Assembly (NCBI GenBank): GCA_002698425.1
Contig: NZXU01000119.1
Coordinates: forward strand, 38,210-102,209
Direction: 5' to 3'
Length of the DNA: 64,000 nt
Origin: Ahrensia sp.
GTDB taxonomy: Bacteria; Pseudomonadota; Alphaproteobacteria; Rhizobiales; Rhizobiaceae
Positions 44,989-53,965 of this stretch are shown here, one piece after another. The notes below the pieces were generated by a model that was given only the letters and a program-made list of their open reading frames with translations, ran no database searches and was not told the origin of the DNA. Made by a program: the position numbers and the translations under genes. Position 1 is the first letter of the stretch, and every line of letters begins with the position of its first letter.

Positions 44989-45411
44989 CTAATAGCTGAT
45001 CTGCTCGTTACCCTCCGGATCGTACATCTGTACCACCGAACACTCGAGCAGGTAATCCCGTTCCGCCGGGTCGCAGGCCGCTTCGGCGGCCTTCCTTGCG
45101 ATGCCCTCCGTCGGCAGGCCGCAGATCACCTCGTGCCAGTGCAGGCCCTCTTGGTGCTGTACGAAGATGTCGACGCTCCAGCCGGCCGGTTGGCACCAGT
45201 TGGTGCGGATGCAGTCCTCGTTCGCCGCGCCCGATTCCATGCATTGCGAAACGGCGCAGGAAAACCCTTCCTCTGGCGACGCGCCGAGACAGACGCCCGC
45301 TCCCTGTTCCGGCGCCTGCACGAAGGCGATGCCCTGCGGCCCGTCCTGTGCGGCCGAGGGAAGCGCAAGCAGTAGCGCCGGAAGGATGAGAAGGTGAAGT
45401 CGCCTGGCCAT
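44989..45411 (-). CDS. Secreted cysteine-rich hypothetical protein
   Basis: A 140-residue protein with a signal peptide (MARRLHLLILPALLLALPSAA). The mature part QDGPQGIAFVQAPEQGAGVCLG contains eight cysteines in all, with SCAVSQCMESGA, DCIRTNWCQP and LLECSVVQ. The spacing suggests four disulfides in the periplasm; layout recalls DUF4189-type proteins. An upstream in-frame start (45447) precedes the signal peptide and is less likely. Function unknown. Confidence 0.72.
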   Translation of the reverse strand: MARRLHLLILPALLLALPSAAQDGPQGIAFVQAPEQGAGVCLGASPEEGFSCAVSQCMESGAANEDCIRTNWCQPAGWSVDIFVQHQEGLHWHEVICGLPTEGIARKAAEAACDPAERDYLLECSVVQMYDPEGNEQISY

Positions 45412-45498
45412 GTCGCTCTCCGCATCGTGATGGCGGCAGGCTAGCACGCCGCGGAAAACAGGAATACGGTCGCTTCGCTTCTTCGAGGGGGGAGACCC

Positions 45499-45981
45499 AT
45501 GATCCGTTTTCTGAAAATCGCCATTCCGGTCTTCATCGTCGGTTTCGTTGCCGGCAACGCCTTCTGGTATCTCGCTTCGCCGCTATGGATCGATCGGGAG
45601 GTCAACGAGGCGCTGCCTTCCGAATTCATGGCGATGGCGGTGAAGGAAGGCCGCTTCCGCGATGCCGATCGGGCTCACAAGGGCGAGGGCAGGGCGCAGA
45701 TCATGCGCAGCACCGCCGGCACGGCGCTTGTGCGTCTCACCGAGTTCTCGGTCACCAACGGGCCCGATCTCGAGGTGTGGCTGGTCAAGGCGCCGGATCC
45801 GCAATCCTCCGATGACGTCAAGCAGAGCGAATGGGTCTCTCTGGGGCCGTTGAAGGGCAACAAGGGCGACCAGACCTATATCGTGCCCGAGGGGACCGAT
45901 GTCGACGCCTATGGCTCGGTGGTCATCTGGTGCGAACAGTTCGGCGTCCTCTTTTCGCCGGCGACCCTCACGGAAGTCTGA
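45499..45981 (+). CDS. DM13 domain protein
   Basis: A 160-residue protein with an N-terminal signal anchor (FLKIAIPVFIVGFVAGNAFWYL). The DM13 domain follows: EGRFRDADRAHKGEGRAQIM, LRLTEFSVTNGPDLEVWLVK, GDQTYIVPEG and VVIWCEQFGVLFSPATL. A cysteine in the WCEQF motif is the proposed redox/heme contact of the family. Probably displayed outside the membrane. DUF427 begins three bases after its stop. Confidence 0.88.
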   Translation: MIRFLKIAIPVFIVGFVAGNAFWYLASPLWIDREVNEALPSEFMAMAVKEGRFRDADRAHKGEGRAQIMRSTAGTALVRLTEFSVTNGPDLEVWLVKAPDPQSSDDVKQSEWVSLGPLKGNKGDQTYIVPEGTDVDAYGSVVIWCEQFGVLFSPATLTEV

Positions 45982-45984
45982 ACC

Positions 45985-46371
45985 ATGAGCCGCCTGACGA
46001 TTCACAATCCCGATAATGATGCGCATTTCATGCGGGTGAAGCCCGTCAAGGCGACGGTGCGCGTCAGTCGCGCCGGAACGCTGCTCGCCGAATCGCGCAA
46101 TGCGCTGCGGGTGCAGGAAACGGGCAGGGACGTTTACGACCCTGTGATCTACATCCCCGAGACGGATGTGCCCGGCCCGCTCGAACCGGTCGCCGGCAAG
46201 TCCACCCATTGTCCGCTCAAGGGCGACGCTTCCTATTTTACGCTGAATGGCGAGGAGATCGCGTGGACCTATGACCGGCCCTTCGAATGGTCGGAGCAAC
46301 TGCGCGGCCATATCGCCTTTTACGCCAACAAGGTGACGATCGAGGAAACGGGAACCGATGCGCTCCTTTGA
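45985..46371 (+). CDS. DUF427 family protein
   Basis: A 128-residue protein beginning MSRLTIHNPDNDAHF; core VYDPVIYIPETDV, then STHCPLKGDASYFTL and RGHIAFYANKV are typical of DUF427. A single beta-sandwich-like, cytoplasmic domain of unknown role. Its end overlaps the next gene by 14 bases, suggesting co-expression with the glycosylase-like gene. Confidence 0.86.
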   Translation: MSRLTIHNPDNDAHFMRVKPVKATVRVSRAGTLLAESRNALRVQETGRDVYDPVIYIPETDVPGPLEPVAGKSTHCPLKGDASYFTLNGEEIAWTYDRPFEWSEQLRGHIAFYANKVTIEETGTDALL

Positions 46372-47026
46372 CGAGATCTTCGCGATGGCCGCGGAGCGCA
46401 AGGGCGGCGCGGACGCGCTGAACGCGATGCTGGAACCGCCGCTTGGCGCCTCGGATCTCGCCGCCATCCCCGATGACCGCTGGCTCGCCCAGTCGACCAA
46501 ATGCATCTTCAATGCCGGCTTCAACTGGAAGGTGGTCGACGCCATGTGGCCGGGCTTCGAGGACGCCTTTCGCGGTTTCGATCTGGGCCAATGCGCCATG
46601 CTCAATGACGAGGATATAGCCCGGCTCGCCTCCGACACGCGCATCGTCCGCCATGGCAGCAAGATCTGGTCGGTTCAGGAGAACGCCGTGTTCTTCGGCG
46701 ACTTGGCGAAGGAACACGGCTCGGTCGGTAATTTCGTCGCCGGCTGGCCGGATACGGATTATGCCGGCCTTCTGGCCCTGCTGAAGAAACGAGGTTCGCG
46801 CCTCGGCGGCAATACCGGCCAGTATTTCCTGCGCTTCATGGGCAAGGACAGCTACGTCCTGTCCCGCGACGTGATCGCCCGGCTGATCGCCGAGGGCGTC
46901 ATCGACAAGGAGCCGTCTTCGAAAGCGGCCATGGCGGCGGTCCAGAGCGCCTTCAACACATGGCGCGAGCAGTCGGGCCGGTCGATGAAGGAAACAAGCC
47001 GCACGCTCGCCATGAGCATCGGCTAG
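46358..47026 (+). CDS. DNA-3-methyladenine glycosylase I-like protein
   Basis: A 222-residue helix-hairpin-helix-fold protein. FNAGFNWKVVDAMWPGFEDAFRGFD and the later LRFMGKDSYVLSRDVIARLI fit the DNA-3-methyladenine glycosylase I superfamily, though it is shorter of the family's zinc ligands and diverged from Tag. It may excise alkylated or other damaged bases. Overlaps DUF427 by 14 bases. An AidB-like gene lies 18 kb away, not linked. Confidence 0.8.
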   Translation: MRSFDEIFAMAAERKGGADALNAMLEPPLGASDLAAIPDDRWLAQSTKCIFNAGFNWKVVDAMWPGFEDAFRGFDLGQCAMLNDEDIARLASDTRIVRHGSKIWSVQENAVFFGDLAKEHGSVGNFVAGWPDTDYAGLLALLKKRGSRLGGNTGQYFLRFMGKDSYVLSRDVIARLIAEGVIDKEPSSKAAMAAVQSAFNTWREQSGRSMKETSRTLAMSIG

Positions 47027-47031
47027 CGCTG

Positions 47032-47505
47032 ATGGACATGCCCGTCGAAACACCGGTTATCCGCGATGCGCGCGAAGACGACATCGCCGCGCTTGCCGCC
47101 ATCTTCACCGAGGATGACAAGGGCGGTCACGGCGACACCGCCGATCCGGCGGCGCTTCCCTCCTATTTGGCCGCGTTCCGTCACATCGCCGAGAGCCCGG
47201 ACAACCGGCTTTTTGTCGTGGAAGTCGGCGGCGAGGTCGTCGGGACGGCGCAGATCACATTCACCACCTCGCTGACCGGGCGGGGGTCATCGCGCATGAC
47301 CATCGAGGCGGTACAAATGCGCGCCGACATGCGTGGCCGCGGTTACGGCGCGGTGCTCATGCGCCGATGCATAGACTTTGGCCGGGAGCGAGGCGTCCGC
47401 CTTGTCGACCTGATGTCCAACGCGGCGCGAACCGATGCGCACCGTTTCTACGAGCGGCTCGGCTTCGCGAAGTCGCATGTCGGTTTCAAGATGAAACTCG
47501 GGTGA
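47032..47505 (+). CDS. GNAT family N-acetyltransferase
   Basis: A 157-residue protein. Acetyl-CoA motif EAVQMRADMRGRGYGAVLMRRCIDFGRERG near residues 88-117, followed by LVDLMSNAARTDAHRFYERLGF. The start MDMPVETPVI lies five bases after the glycosylase gene; an earlier ATG inside that gene adds 24 non-homologous residues. Substrate unknown. Fourth GNAT gene in the window. Confidence 0.85.
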   Translation: MDMPVETPVIRDAREDDIAALAAIFTEDDKGGHGDTADPAALPSYLAAFRHIAESPDNRLFVVEVGGEVVGTAQITFTTSLTGRGSSRMTIEAVQMRADMRGRGYGAVLMRRCIDFGRERGVRLVDLMSNAARTDAHRFYERLGFAKSHVGFKMKLG

Positions 47506-47588
47506 TTTGCGCGCTGCTGCGCCCTTGCATTCGTTCATTCGCAGCGCCATAAGCGGGGAAGCGAGAAACCGCGCCGGATCAGATCACG

Positions 47589-47987
47589 ATGATTAAATTC
47601 CTCACCCGCTTCTTCACCTGGTGGAACGGCCAGACGTTCAACACGCAGTTCTACACCTGGCGCAAGGGCGAGCGGGTCGGAGAGGACGAGTTCGGCAATA
47701 TCTACTACCAGGGCGGCAAGGATGCGGAAGGCCGCACGCGCCGGTGGGTGATCTATAACGGCTATTCCGAGGCCTCTTCCATTCCGGCCGGCTGGCATGG
47801 CTGGATGCATCACCGCGTCGACACGCCGCCGGTGAAGGAAGACTACAAGCCGCGCGAATGGCAGAAGCCTCATAAGCCGAACATGACGGGTACAGCCGGC
47901 GCCTATCGCCCGCATGGCTCGATGTACACGCCGGAGAGCCGTCCGGTCGTCACCGGCGATTACGACGCCTGGACCCCCGGCGAATAG
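47589..47987 (+). CDS. NADH:ubiquinone oxidoreductase NDUFA12-type subunit
   Basis: A 132-residue protein beginning MIKFLTRFFTWWNGQTFNTQF, then VGEDEFGNIYYQGGKDAEGR, RRWVIYNGYSEASSIPAGWHGWMHHRVD and QKPHKPNMTGTAGAYRPHGS, the NDUFA12 family signature. This accessory subunit of complex I is shared by alphaproteobacteria and mitochondria and helps set the lineage of the window. It is not next to the main nuo operon here. The DUF2155 gene follows about 100 bases later, as commonly seen. Confidence 0.95.
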   Translation: MIKFLTRFFTWWNGQTFNTQFYTWRKGERVGEDEFGNIYYQGGKDAEGRTRRWVIYNGYSEASSIPAGWHGWMHHRVDTPPVKEDYKPREWQKPHKPNMTGTAGAYRPHGSMYTPESRPVVTGDYDAWTPGE

Positions 47988-48085
47988 GCCGATTTCGGTT
48001 CGCGGCTCGCATTTTCATCGCGGTTCTGCCACAGATTGGGTCTAGTGATTCACCGCTGGAACGGAACCGGGACGAATTCGGGATC

Positions 48086-48511
48086 ATGATGCGCGCATTT
48101 TTCAGGGCTTTGGCAGGATCGGCGGTTTTGGCGGCGACGCTCGCGGTGGTTCCCGCGCAGGCGGAACGCGCGCAGAATCCGGTCGCGGAATTCTCCGGCA
48201 TCGACAAGATTACCGGCCGCATCATTACTTTCGATGTCTATATCGATGAGACCGTGCAGTTCGGCGCGCTACAGGTGACGCCGCGCGTCTGCTATTCACG
48301 CTCCGACAATGAGGCGCCGGGTTCGGATTCCTTCGTCGAGGTCGACGAGATCACGCTGGATCGCAAGATTCGCCGCATCTTCACTGGCTGGATGTATGCT
48401 GACAGCCCCGGCCTGAACGCCGTCGAGCATGCGGTCTACGATGTCTGGCTGAAGAGCTGCAAGCAGAACTCCAATGTTCCGCCGCCGGAGAAGAGCGCCG
48501 GCGTCAACTGA
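48086..48511 (+). CDS. DUF2155 family secreted protein
   Basis: A 141-residue protein with signal peptide MMRAFFRALAGSAVLAATLA, cleaved near AQA. The core FSGIDKITGRIITFDVYIDE, then FGALQVTPRVCYSRSD, and a second Cys in LKSCKQN fit DUF2155, a periplasmic alphaproteobacterial family of unknown function. Usually encoded between the NDUFA12-type gene and aat, as here. A start one codon on is equally possible. Confidence 0.88.
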   Translation: MMRAFFRALAGSAVLAATLAVVPAQAERAQNPVAEFSGIDKITGRIITFDVYIDETVQFGALQVTPRVCYSRSDNEAPGSDSFVEVDEITLDRKIRRIFTGWMYADSPGLNAVEHAVYDVWLKSCKQNSNVPPPEKSAGVN

Positions 48512-48514
48512 CGC

Positions 48515-49135
48515 TCAGTCGAACTCGGCTTCGCCGACAAGCGCCTCGGCCAGCAATTCCTCATAGTCCTCATGCGGTACGTCGACCGCGCCGAAGCGCT
48601 TCAGGTGTTCGGTGGTGAATTGCGTATCGAGCAGCACGAAGCCGCGTTCTCTCAGCCGCTCGACCAGATAGACGAGGCAGATCTTCGAGGCGTCTGTCCT
48701 GCGCGAGAACATGCTCTCGCCAAAGAAGGCTCTTCCCAGCGTAACGCCGTAGAGGCCGCCGACGAGCTGGTCGTCGTCCCAGGCTTCCACCGAATGGGCG
48801 TGCCCCATCTCGTGCAACTGGACATAGAGCTCGCGGATCGTCCGGTTGATCCAGGTGCGTTCCCGGTCCGGCGTCGCCTCGGCGCAGGCTCCGATCACAG
48901 CCCGGAACGCGGTGTTGAAACGAATATCGAACGGCTTCTGGCGAATTGTCTTCGACAGGCTCTTCGGCACGTGGAAGGCGTCGAGCGGGATGATGCCGCG
49001 CTGTTCGGGTTGTACCCAGAAGATCTCCGGGTCGTCAGCATCGTCGGCCATCGGGAAAATGCCGGCCGCATAGGCGCGCAGCAGGATTTGCGGCGTCAGG
49101 CCGCGCTTGCGCGCCTCGTCGGCGCTCCGCGTCAT
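48515..49135 (-). CDS. aat: Leucyl/phenylalanyl-tRNA-protein transferase
   Basis: A 206-residue enzyme that adds Leu or Phe to proteins with N-terminal Arg or Lys, marking them for ClpAP. Motifs [63 protein letters not shown] and [15 protein letters not shown] are diagnostic. Terminal convergence with DUF2155 is three bases apart; accC lies 27 bases upstream on the same strand. Confidence 0.95.
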   Translation of the reverse strand: MTRSADEARKRGLTPQILLRAYAAGIFPMADDADDPEIFWVQPEQRGIIPLDAFHVPKSLSKTIRQKPFDIRFNTAFRAVIGACAEATPDRERTWINRTIRELYVQLHEMGHAHSVEAWDDDQLVGGLYGVTLGRAFFGESMFSRRTDASKICLVYLVERLRERGFVLLDTQFTTEHLKRFGAVDVPHEDYEELLAEALVGEAEFD

Positions 49136-49162
49136 GACGCCCGCATTCCGGTCGGCCGCCCG

Positions 49163-50512
49163 TCAGTGGGCGGCGGACGCCGCGAGATATTTCTCGAGCC
49201 AGTGGATATCGTAATCCCCATTCGCGATGTCGTGGTTCTGTACGAGGTCCTGGAACAGCGGCAGGGTCGATTTGATGCCGTCGACAACGAATTCGTCGAG
49301 GCAGCGCCTGAGCCGCATCATGCATTCCACCCGGTTGCGCCCGTGCACGATCAGCTTGCCGATCAGGCTGTCGTAGTAGGGCGGGATCTTGTAGCCGGCA
49401 TAGACACCGGAATCGACGCGCACGCCAAGCCCGCCGGGCGTATGGTAATGGGTGATCGTGCCGGGCGAGGGCACGAAGGTGCGCGCATCCTCCGCATTGA
49501 TGCGGCATTCGATAGCATGGCCTTCGAAGGTGATGTCGCTCTGGCGCACCGACAGGCCGGCCTCGGCTGCCACGCGCAGCTGTTCGTGCACGAGGTCGAT
49601 GCCGGTAATCGCCTCGGTGACCGGATGCTCCACCTGCAGGCGCGTGTTCATCTCGATGAAATAGAACTCGCCATTCTCGTAGAGGAATTCGATCGTTCCG
49701 GCGCCGCGATAGCCCATCTCCGCGATGGCGTTGGCGCAGATCTCGCCGATCTCGTTGCGCTGCCTCGCGTTGAGCGCCGGCGAATTGGCTTCTTCCCAGA
49801 CCTTCTGGTGGCGGCGTTGCAGCGAGCAGTCGCGTTCACCGAGATGGATGCCGGCGCCCTTGCCGTCGCCGACCACCTGCACCTCGATATGACGGGGCTG
49901 GCCGAGGAACTTCTCGATATAGACCTCGTCATTACCGAAAGCCGCGCCCGCTTCCGAGCGCGCGGTCTGCAGCGCCATCACGAGGTCCGCTTCCGAGCGC
50001 GCGACCTTCATGCCGCGTCCGCCGCCGCCGGCCGTCGCCTTGATGATTACCGGATAGCCGATCTCGGCGGCGATCCGCTTGGCTTCCTTTTCGTCGGAAA
50101 CCCCGCCTTCCGAGCCGGGCACGACCGGGATGCCGAGCCTGGCGGCGGTGCGCTTGGCCTCGATCTTGTCGCCCATCGTGTGGATGTGTTGGGCGGTCGG
50201 GCCGATGAAGGTGATGTTGTGCGCTTCCAGGATCTCGGCGAATTTCGCGTTTTCCGACAGGAAGCCATAGCCCGGATGCACCGCGTCCGCGCCGGTGATC
50301 TCGCAGGCCGCGACGATCTGGTGGATGTTGAGGTAGCTGTCGCGCGAGGGCGGCGGGCCGATGCAGACGCTCTCGTCGGCGAGCTTCACATGCATGGCCG
50401 ATTCGTCGGCGGTGGAGTGGACCGCCACGGTGGCGATGCCGAGCTCCTTGCAGGCGCGCAGCACTCGAAGGGCGATTTCTCCGCGATTGGCGATGAGGAC
50501 CTTGTTGAACAT
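49163..50512 (-). CDS. accC: Acetyl-CoA carboxylase biotin carboxylase subunit
   Basis: A 449-residue ATP-grasp enzyme that carboxylates biotin on AccB. N-terminal MFNKVLIANRGEIALRVLRA, the glycine loop KATAGGGGRGMKVARS, ERDCSLQRRHQKVWEEANSP and IEMNTRLQVEHPVTEAITG (catalytic Arg/Glu region) are all present. Twelve bases after accB, in the standard order accB-accC. Confidence 0.97.
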   Translation of the reverse strand: MFNKVLIANRGEIALRVLRACKELGIATVAVHSTADESAMHVKLADESVCIGPPPSRDSYLNIHQIVAACEITGADAVHPGYGFLSENAKFAEILEAHNITFIGPTAQHIHTMGDKIEAKRTAARLGIPVVPGSEGGVSDEKEAKRIAAEIGYPVIIKATAGGGGRGMKVARSEADLVMALQTARSEAGAAFGNDEVYIEKFLGQPRHIEVQVVGDGKGAGIHLGERDCSLQRRHQKVWEEANSPALNARQRNEIGEICANAIAEMGYRGAGTIEFLYENGEFYFIEMNTRLQVEHPVTEAITGIDLVHEQLRVAAEAGLSVRQSDITFEGHAIECRINAEDARTFVPSPGTITHYHTPGGLGVRVDSGVYAGYKIPPYYDSLIGKLIVHGRNRVECMMRLRRCLDEFVVDGIKSTLPLFQDLVQNHDIANGDYDIHWLEKYLAASAAH

Positions 50513-50524
50513 GCCGGGCCGCGC

Positions 50525-50998
50525 CTATGCGATGACCACGAGCGGCTGGCCGAATTCCACGGGCTGGGAATCCTCGACGAGGATCTCGACCACCTTGCCG
50601 GCGCGCGGCGCCGGGATCTGGTTCATCGTCTTCATGGCTTCGATGATCAGCAGCGTCTGGCCTTCCTTGACCGTTTGCCCGACCTCGATAAAGGCAGCGG
50701 CGCCGGGCGCCGGCGCCAGATAGGCGGTGCCGACCATCGGCGAGGGCACTTCGTCGCCGGAGCGCTTCGCGGGCGCGTCGGCCGGAGCCTCGGCGGCGGC
50801 GGGCGCGGCCTGCTGGGGAGCGGACGGCGCGGGCGCCGGAGCGCTTGCCTGGTAATAGGACGGCGCCATGAGCTCGCGCGAGACGCGGATGCGCAATTCG
50901 CCCTGTTCGATTTCGATTTCGGTGAGATCGGTCTCGGTCAGTATGGCCGCGAGATCCTTCACCAGCTCCGTATCAATCGCCGGCTTGCGTTCACCCAT
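50525..50998 (-). CDS. accB: Acetyl-CoA carboxylase biotin carboxyl carrier protein
   Basis: A 157-residue carrier. The C-terminal biotinyl domain contains EAMKTMNQI, with the lysine that receives biotin; the N-terminal part and an Ala/Pro-rich linker ([20 protein letters not shown]) are also typical. It links AccC with the carboxyltransferase. Upstream, 19 bases away, is aroQ. Confidence 0.96.
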   Translation of the reverse strand: MGERKPAIDTELVKDLAAILTETDLTEIEIEQGELRIRVSRELMAPSYYQASAPAPAPSAPQQAAPAAAEAPADAPAKRSGDEVPSPMVGTAYLAPAPGAAAFIEVGQTVKEGQTLLIIEAMKTMNQIPAPRAGKVVEILVEDSQPVEFGQPLVVIA

Positions 50999-51017
50999 GT
51001 TATTGCCCTTCTTCCCG

Positions 51018-51458
51018 TCAGCGTTTCATATGGACGGCCAGCGCACGGATCGCAAGCAGATAGCCTTCCGTTCCCAGACCGCAGATCATGCCCTTGGCGA
51101 CTGCGGTGACGTAGGAATGGTGGCGGAACCGCTCACGTGCGTGGATGTTGGAGATGTGTACTTCCACGACCATCGTGCGGGCGCCCTCGATCGCGTCGCG
51201 CAAGGCGATCGACGTATGCGAATAGGCGCCCGGATTGAACACGACGCCGACCCCGTCCCGGCCGGCCTCCTGCAATTTTCCGACAAGTTCGCCCTCGTGG
51301 TTCGACTGGAAGGTCGAGACCTCGAAGCCGAGTTCCGCGCCAAGACGCTCGCAGGCCGCATGCACGTCACCAAGCGTCGTCGTCCCATAGGTCTCCGGCT
51401 CGCGTGTGCCGAGCAAGTTCAGGTTGGGACCGTTGAGGATGAGGATGCGATCTGTCAT
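51018..51458 (-). CDS. aroQ: 3-dehydroquinate dehydratase, type II
   Basis: A 146-residue enzyme of the shikimate pathway. [21 protein letters not shown] (with catalytic Tyr/Arg), [27 protein letters not shown] and [19 protein letters not shown] are the type II signatures. It leads accB-accC, a widespread alphaproteobacterial order. The upstream intergenic stretch (51459-51615) contains a terminator for the DsbA-like gene. Confidence 0.96.
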   Translation of the reverse strand: MTDRILILNGPNLNLLGTREPETYGTTTLGDVHAACERLGAELGFEVSTFQSNHEGELVGKLQEAGRDGVGVVFNPGAYSHTSIALRDAIEGARTMVVEVHISNIHARERFRHHSYVTAVAKGMICGLGTEGYLLAIRALAVHMKR

Positions 51459-51532
51459 CGCGCATTCGCCGTTACGTTTTGTCGCGGGTTAGCCGTCGCG
51501 CTTCGGTAGAGGGTGCAGCGGTCGCGGGCAAG

Positions 51533-51556
51533 GGAAAAAGCCGGCTTTTGCCGGCT
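51533..51556 (-). terminator. Rho-independent terminator after the DsbA-like gene
   Basis: AGCCGGC (51539-51545) and GCCGGCT (51550-51556) form a perfect 7-bp stem with a four-base loop. On the minus strand the stem is followed by TTTTTCCC. It separates the DsbA-like gene from aroQ. Confidence 0.85.
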
Positions 51557-51615
51557 CAAGCCCCTGTTCGCACATGATTTTGTCGTAAAATCGCGCGTTT
51601 AGGGTTTCGTCGGGC

Positions 51616-52437
51616 CTAACAGACCGTCGAACCGCATTCGCGCACATTGGCGACCTTGGTCGCCAGAACGCTCTCGCCGAGCGCGCCGGAAACGACCTCG
51701 TCGCCGATCACATAGGCCGGCGTGCCGCTGATGCCGAGTTCGTTGGCTAGCGCGTATGTGGCGCGGATGCGCTCGCCGATGCTCGGATCGTCCATGCGGG
51801 CGCGGATCTCGGCTTCGTCGCCGCCAAGCTCGGTTGCGATACCCATGGCGGATTCGTCGCTTGCGCGCCCGTCGAAGCCGAGCAGGCGCAGATGGAACTG
51901 CGGATATTGCTCGGGATAGAGATCGTGAAATGCAAGCGCCACGTGATGGGCTGCTTCCGAATCCGGACCGAGGATCGGGAATTCCTTCAGCACGAATTTC
52001 AGCTCGGAATCGCCTTCCATCATCGACACCATGTCGGCCATGGCTCGTTTGCAGTAGCCGCAGTTGTAGTCGAAGAACTCGACCACCGTCGCCGAGCCGT
52101 CGACATTGCCGAGCACCGGGTCGGCCATGCTGTCGAAGATGGCGGTTTTCTGGTCCTCGATGGCCTTGGCCTGGCCTTCGCGCTGCGCGGCCAGCTGTTT
52201 TTCCTGAAGGGCGTCCTGCACCTCGAGCATGACCTCGGGGTTTTCCAGCAGGTATTCGCGGATCGCGGCATTGATCTGCGCCTTGTCGAGCGGGGCCGGT
52301 GCTTCGGCGACCTCGACGGCGGTCTCCGCCGGCGCCTGTTCAGTTGCCGGCTGCGCGGCGAAATAGGTGGCGAAGGCCAGCCCGCCAATTGCGGCGACGG
52401 CGACAGGGGCGATCAGTTTCCAATCCAGGCTCGGCAT
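51616..52437 (-). CDS. DsbA family thiol-disulfide oxidoreductase
   Basis: A 273-residue membrane-anchored protein. Signal anchor at 8-28 (LIAPVAVAAIGGLAFATYFAA), a helical linker (about 50-100), then thioredoxin fold with active site CGYC (C126, C129) in FFDYNCGYCKRAM and the cis-Pro loop ISGTPAYV. Two further cysteines sit at the extreme C-terminus. Resembles Com1/ScsC-type isomerases and oxidases in the alphaproteobacterial periplasm. Start ATG at 52437, or two codons earlier. Next to the M48 protease on the same strand. Confidence 0.88.
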   Translation of the reverse strand: MPSLDWKLIAPVAVAAIGGLAFATYFAAQPATEQAPAETAVEVAEAPAPLDKAQINAAIREYLLENPEVMLEVQDALQEKQLAAQREGQAKAIEDQKTAIFDSMADPVLGNVDGSATVVEFFDYNCGYCKRAMADMVSMMEGDSELKFVLKEFPILGPDSEAAHHVALAFHDLYPEQYPQFHLRLLGFDGRASDESAMGIATELGGDEAEIRARMDDPSIGERIRATYALANELGISGTPAYVIGDEVVSGALGESVLATKVANVRECGSTVC

Positions 52438-52464
52438 GAGCAATCCTCTTGTTATCCCGTCGAT

Positions 52465-53844
52465 CTAGCGACGGCTCTTTGGAATTTCAAAGCGTTGAAT
52501 ATCGTCGGCGCGAAGCGATTGCGGCGAGTTCTGCGGGAAGCGCCTTTTCGCGCGCGCCGCGAACACCTTCGCCTCCTTGTAGCGACCGGAGTAGAAATGC
52601 TGTTCGGCGGTCGCGAGGTCGGCGCTGCCGGTGTCGCCCAGCCGTCCATAGGCCATGGCGAGGTACCGGTAACCCTCCGCGTTTTCCGGATCGAGCGACA
52701 GCGCCACTTCCAGTTCGCCGACAGCGCGCTGCAGGCTTTGGCGATCTCCCTGCAGTACGAGGGCGTGACCAAGCCCGGTTTGCAGCAGGCTTGACCCGGT
52801 CTTGTCCAGCCGGGAGGCCTGGGTAAACGCCTCCGCGGCGCCCCTGGCGTTGCCGGCCTTCAGCTGGATTTCGCCCTTCATCTCATAGAGATAGGGGTTT
52901 GACCGGTCGGACGCGATCATCTTGTCGATCATCGGCAGCGCCGAGCGGGGCGAGCGATAGAGGAATTGCGCGATGGTCCGCGCATAGAGCGCGGCCTTGC
53001 TGCTCTTGGTCTTCGCCGCGAAGCTTTCAGCCGCCGACGGGCCATCAGTATAGGCTATGATCTTGGCGCGGGCCATGTCATGGCGCGTCTGCAGGGCCGG
53101 CGGGTCCTTCCTGTCGAAATAGCGGCTCTTGCGCGCAATGGTCTCCAGCGCGGATATGCGGTCGCGGGGTAGGGGATGGCTGATCTTGTAGGGATTGATG
53201 CGGTCGCTGATCAGCGAGATGCTGCGATCCATCCGCGTGAAGGTCGTCAGCAGCCCCTTGGGCGATTGGCCTGTTTTCTCAAGATAAGTGACCGCGGCGC
53301 GGTCGGCATTCGTTTCCTCGCCGCGCTGATAGGAAAGCAGGCCGCGTCTCGCTGCTTCCGCGCCGCCCATCATCAGCCCGCTGCCCGCGCCGACGGCGGA
53401 GCGGTTGCCGGTCGCACCGGCCGCGATCGCCGCTCCCGCGCCCAAAACCATGGTGGCGATCTGGATCGCCTGGGCGCGGTCGATCTGCTGGCGCAGCCGG
53501 TCCTGGTGCCCGCCGGCCAGATGGCCGATTTCGTGTGCGAGAACGCCAATCACCTCGTTCGGCGTTTCCGACTGCACGATGGTGCCGGTGTTGACGAAGA
53601 TCTTGCGCCCGGAAACGAAGGCGTTGAATTCCGGAGAATTGAGGAGCACGACCTCGGTGCGGTCAGCGCGCACGCCTGCCGCTTTCAACAGCGGACGGGC
53701 ATAATCGAGCAGGAGTTTTTCGATCTCGGCATCGCGCACGATCGGGCCCCGGCTTTGGGCCGCGGCGCCCGATACAGCGGCAAACAGCAGCGCAAACGCC
53801 GCTATCCACGTCGCCATCTTTTTCGCCAATTGGCAAAACTCCAT
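52465..53844 (-). CDS. M48 family zinc metalloprotease with TPR repeats (BepA-like)
   Basis: A protein of about 459 residues. Signal peptide (ATWIAAFALLFAAVSGAAAQS), then an M48 protease domain with VLAHEIGHLAGGH (HExxH) and the third ligand in RGEETNADRAAV. C-terminal tetratricopeptide-like helices (about 290-459). This matches periplasmic BepA/YfgC, which assists outer-membrane protein assembly and degrades stalled LptD and BAM clients. The start is uncertain; 53904 and 53817 are alternatives. Confidence 0.9.
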   Translation of the reverse strand: MEFCQLAKKMATWIAAFALLFAAVSGAAAQSRGPIVRDAEIEKLLLDYARPLLKAAGVRADRTEVVLLNSPEFNAFVSGRKIFVNTGTIVQSETPNEVIGVLAHEIGHLAGGHQDRLRQQIDRAQAIQIATMVLGAGAAIAAGATGNRSAVGAGSGLMMGGAEAARRGLLSYQRGEETNADRAAVTYLEKTGQSPKGLLTTFTRMDRSISLISDRINPYKISHPLPRDRISALETIARKSRYFDRKDPPALQTRHDMARAKIIAYTDGPSAAESFAAKTKSSKAALYARTIAQFLYRSPRSALPMIDKMIASDRSNPYLYEMKGEIQLKAGNARGAAEAFTQASRLDKTGSSLLQTGLGHALVLQGDRQSLQRAVGELEVALSLDPENAEGYRYLAMAYGRLGDTGSADLATAEQHFYSGRYKEAKVFAARAKRRFPQNSPQSLRADDIQRFEIPKSRR

Positions 53845-53965
53845 CGTCTGTGCTTTTACAGCGCTCACAGTCAGGTGGGCTAACGCGATTTGCCCGCCAA
53901 TCATAGCGAAATCAAGGCCCGCACACCGGAACGTGATGGCGGGCGAATGCCGGGAGCAGGCCTCA

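Noticed and set aside
48572..51109. Long open frame opposite aat, accC and accB (845 codons)
   Set aside because: Same reasoning: antisense shadow of well-conserved genes, with many Arg/His/Ala residues and no recognisable motif.
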